A stretch of 64,000 bases of DNA, from contig CAWAVB010000001.1 in assembly GCA_963785415.1 (NCBI GenBank), forward strand, positions 1,240,001-1,304,000. The letters are read 5' to 3'. This DNA is from Bog-793 sp963785415 (GTDB lineage Bacteria; Actinomycetota; Acidimicrobiia; Acidimicrobiales; Bog-793). Positions 61,999 to 64,000 of the stretch are shown piece by piece; positions within the stretch are counted from its first letter, which is position 1, and the number at the start of each line of letters is the position of its first letter. The notes beneath the pieces were generated by a model. The model did not search any database and was not told the origin of the DNA. It worked only from the letters and a program-made list of their open reading frames with translations. A program made the position numbers and the translations under genes.

Positions 61999-62760
61999 CT
62001 AGCAGGCATAAGTCCCAGGGTTCGCCCAACCCGGCGGTCCGAACTTACAGAGCTTGGTCGCGACGAAGCTCGTCCACCTCGTTGGCGTGGCGGGCAGCGA
62101 GAATTCGTCCTTCGGCACCTTGTACGACAGGCTCATCAGCTCGATGCGCTTGAAGCCCGGAACACCGAGGACATAGCCGAGCACGCCACGGCTGGTGATG
62201 CACCAGGTCTCCATCGGTGAATCGCCCTGCCTAATGCGGATGCACACTAACTGGAAGCCGTTCACGACCCGCCTTGTGACGCGGGATGCCGAGGGCGCGA
62301 AGAACAACAAATAGTCCGGTTCCACGTCGTACGACCCGATAGTCGCCAGTCCGCCGTACCCCATGCCGTCAAGGTTGATGGGTCCCTCGCAGCCCCAGTG
62401 GAGCTTGGTCGCTGGTGTCAGACACTCGTAGTAAAGGCCGTTGTTCGCGATGAACTCGTATTCCTCACCGTTCGCAACCACTCGGTACCGGTAGTCCACC
62501 GGCGGTGGGAAGTTCTTCAGCGCGTTCTTTCCCGCCGAGGTCGCGTAAACAAACGAGTAGGGGGCGCGCTTGGCTTCGAGAATTCGGTAGGTGGCGACGA
62601 GCGGTTGCATAGCGCCCCGACGAGCCAAGGCAGCAAAAGAGGATTCGGTGGTCGGAAGATTGGCGGGCGTCCTGAGTGAAGAGCTCCTCGCGGTTGCCGC
62701 TGTCGTCAACATCATGGTGACGACGATCACTGACGCTGTCGCTAGCCACGTGGACTTCAC
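61999..62760 (-). CDS. Secreted protein of unknown function
   Basis: A 253-residue protein with a signal peptide (about residues 1-24, WLATASVIVVTMMLTTAATA). The mature part has a beta-rich composition and several cysteines (YECLTP, WGCEGP, LVCIRIRQGDSPMETWCIT, TKLCKFG, TYAC). No family recognised. ATG 62760. It is the last gene of the island before attR. Confidence 0.65.
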   Translation of the reverse strand: MKSTWLATASVIVVTMMLTTAATARSSSLRTPANLPTTESSFAALARRGAMQPLVATYRILEAKRAPYSFVYATSAGKNALKNFPPPVDYRYRVVANGEEYEFIANNGLYYECLTPATKLHWGCEGPINLDGMGYGGLATIGSYDVEPDYLLFFAPSASRVTRRVVNGFQLVCIRIRQGDSPMETWCITSRGVLGYVLGVPGFKRIELMSLSYKVPKDEFSLPATPTRWTSFVATKLCKFGPPGWANPGTYAC

Positions 62761-63200
62761 GACAGGAAGAGTAGAACTAGCAGGTGCATGAGGTCAGACG
62801 GGCGCGACGACACAAGAAGCGATGGTCGAGGGCTGAGGTGACCGATTGACCTCGCAAGTTTCGACTACTGCCGTCGCCAACCTGGAGTCTGACCGGTCGC
62901 GCGGACTAGGTGCCCCCTAACGCTCAGCCGTGCCGACGTGTGTGGCCGGCCCCAATCGCCGGGTAGATGGCGTCCGTCAACGATCGCGTGCCAACGATCA
63001 ACCGAGCTTTGGTGACCGGACGACACGCCAGTGACGGCCATCGGTCGGCTCGGCGAAGATGAAGCGGGGAATGCATGGGCTGCTACTGCGTTGCTACTGA
63101 ATTCGGTTACACGGAGCGGACTGAGACTGATACGCGGGACGCAGCACCTGACCTGAGCTGCTTGTGCGGATGGCACAGTCTCCAGGAGACGACCCGAACT
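62761..63200. other. Right end of the tRNA-Lys island
   Basis: No gene seen. The TGCTACTG pair (63081-63088 and 63092-63099) lies about 100 bases inside attR and mirrors the pair beside attL. Confidence 0.5.
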
Positions 63201-63246
63201 GGACTTTTAATCCCAAGGTGCCGGGATCGAGACCCGGGCGGCCCAC
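63201..63246. repeat. attR of the tRNA-Lys island
   Basis: 46 bp identical to the 3' end of tRNA-Lys (54838-54883), in the same orientation. It has no 5' tRNA half and is not itself a tRNA. Confidence 0.95.
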
Positions 63247-63414
63247 CGCTTCGTCAACGCAGCGACTTTGCTCTCTCGGCGGCACCCAACAGGCCGCGTC
63301 GGCTCCATTCCCTGCTCGGTGCGCCGAGGAAGCCGCGTTCCAGTGTCGAATCGAAGCGCTCGCCGTCGCTTAGAGGTCCCGAGCGTGTCGCTCACGTGAG
63401 ATCTGAGCGTCCGG

Positions 63415-63903
63415 TCAGGCGCAGTTCCAGCTGCCCTTCACGTAGACCGTCCCGGTGGCACTGCCCTCGTGCTCGCTGAGTGTCACGTTGGCTGAACCCG
63501 CTTCGCCCGTCTTGCCCGTAACCGTCAAGGTGCCCTTCGCTGCCACCCAGGCGGTGAAATTCGAGGTCTCAAGCACAAACGACGTACCCACGCCCATGCC
63601 GAACCGCTTGTACGTGCCGGGCTTTGGGACGCGGTAGCTAATCGACCACGCGGCCGCCTTTCTTGGGGAGAGCGTCACCTTCACCCAGGCGAGCGTGCCA
63701 CCGGCGGAACTCGGGGAACTGCAGTTGATGTTCGGTACGACCTTGAGCGTTCCCTTCAGTGCCCCGCTCACCGTGATGACGTTCACTGTCCCGGCGCCGG
63801 AACTGGCGGCCGGAAGCAGAGCCACGGCGAACGACAACACGACAAGAGGTACCAGCAGGCGCAGCGCGCCGGATGCTCTGTGCCCCTGCCCGACAACTTT
63901 CAT
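63415..63903 (-). CDS. Secreted beta-rich protein of unknown function
   Basis: A 162-residue protein with a signal peptide (about residues 1-37, LRLLVPLVVLSFAVALLPAASSGAG) and a beta-rich mature part with two cysteines, NINCSSPSSAGG and the final SWNCA, which could form a disulfide. Thr/Ser/Gly/Val-rich strands resemble Ig-like or adhesin-like folds. It lies outside the island, on the chromosome side of attR. ATG 63903. AAAGGAT lies eight bases upstream. Confidence 0.65.
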   Translation of the reverse strand: MKVVGQGHRASGALRLLVPLVVLSFAVALLPAASSGAGTVNVITVSGALKGTLKVVPNINCSSPSSAGGTLAWVKVTLSPRKAAAWSISYRVPKPGTYKRFGMGVGTSFVLETSNFTAWVAAKGTLTVTGKTGEAGSANVTLSEHEGSATGTVYVKGSWNCA

Positions 63904-64000
63904 GACGATCCTTTCATTGCAAGTAAAGGCCGCCCTTCAGTGGCGACTTGGGACAGACACGCCGCCGACGATAACAGTGCGGCGACAACTGCTGTGTTGG
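63904..64000. other. Upstream region of the last gene
   Basis: Short region to the window end, presumably carrying the promoter of the secreted-protein gene. Nothing further recognised. Confidence 0.3.

Larger units (their letters stand above)
54838..63246. mobile_element. 8.4-kb integrative island in tRNA-Lys
   Basis: Bounded by a perfect 46-bp direct repeat of the tRNA-Lys 3' end (attL 54838-54883; attR 63201-63246). A tyrosine integrase is adjacent to attL. Paired TGCTACTG arm-type repeats lie inside both ends. Cargo: ECF sigma plus membrane protein, IS1182-type insertion, GntR regulator with beta-propeller protein, small membrane protein, secreted protein. No complete relaxase, replication or excisionase gene recognised. 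Confidence 0.92.

Overview
The window is high-GC DNA with Shine-Dalgarno sites, many GTG starts and 4-bp GTGA gene overlaps. Several genes are actinobacterial in type: a DivIVA/Wag31-like coiled coil, a GlpR-like membrane protein next to moaC, ECF sigma/ZAS anti-sigma pairs, DUF1918 and DUF1059 proteins, and an actinobacterial-type HTH protein. An actinobacterium, perhaps an acidimicrobial lineage, is my best inference. No rRNA or other taxonomic marker is present.

Layout. 1-1737: a leftward heterodisulfide-reductase-like pair (hdrB, then hdrA running off the window) with a clear promoter but odd translation starts. 2280-13059: a carbohydrate module of cellobiose phosphorylase (GH94), beta-glucosidase (GH1), a family-5 solute-binding protein and a complete Opp-type ABC transporter, probably for uptake and intracellular phosphorolysis/hydrolysis of cello-oligosaccharides. 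13523-31600: ordinary chromosome with membrane proteins, an SDR, a secreted protein plus ECF sigma and anti-sigma, a frameshifted Mg2+-type P-type ATPase, two VOC proteins, an NlpC/P60 hydrolase, a YVTN beta-propeller, a Gfo/Idh/MocA oxidoreductase, an O-methyltransferase and a frameshifted lipoprotein. 31943-34972: a TIM-barrel protein of a family often labelled 'abortive infection' and an IS1634-type element.

35094-48776 is the most unusual part. A complete tRNA-Ala(CGC) gene at its right end is followed, in its own 3' direction, by four near-perfect copies and one diverged copy of its 3' part (42-bp core). Each good copy is embedded in a larger conserved site with 10-bp iteron-like repeats. 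The copies cut the region into small cassettes with one to several cargo genes (UbiA-like, hsdR remnant, DinB-like, DUF1918, cold-shock protein, group-2 sigma factor, DegV, HIT, LiaF-like/MarR, nitroreductase, Ca2+/cation antiporter) and no integrase. This looks like serial accretion of integrase-less elements at one tRNA.

48933-54666 returns to core chromosome (GlpR-like, moaC, FmdB-type protein, tldD/pmbA, DivIVA-like). 54838-63246 is a second, conventional island in tRNA-Lys(UUU). It is bounded by a perfect 46-bp direct repeat and has a tyrosine integrase beside attL, paired arm-type repeats inside both ends, an ECF/membrane-protein pair, a fresh IS1182-family insertion with a 5-bp target duplication, a GntR regulator with a beta-propeller partner, and small/secreted proteins. 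A secreted protein gene follows just outside the island.
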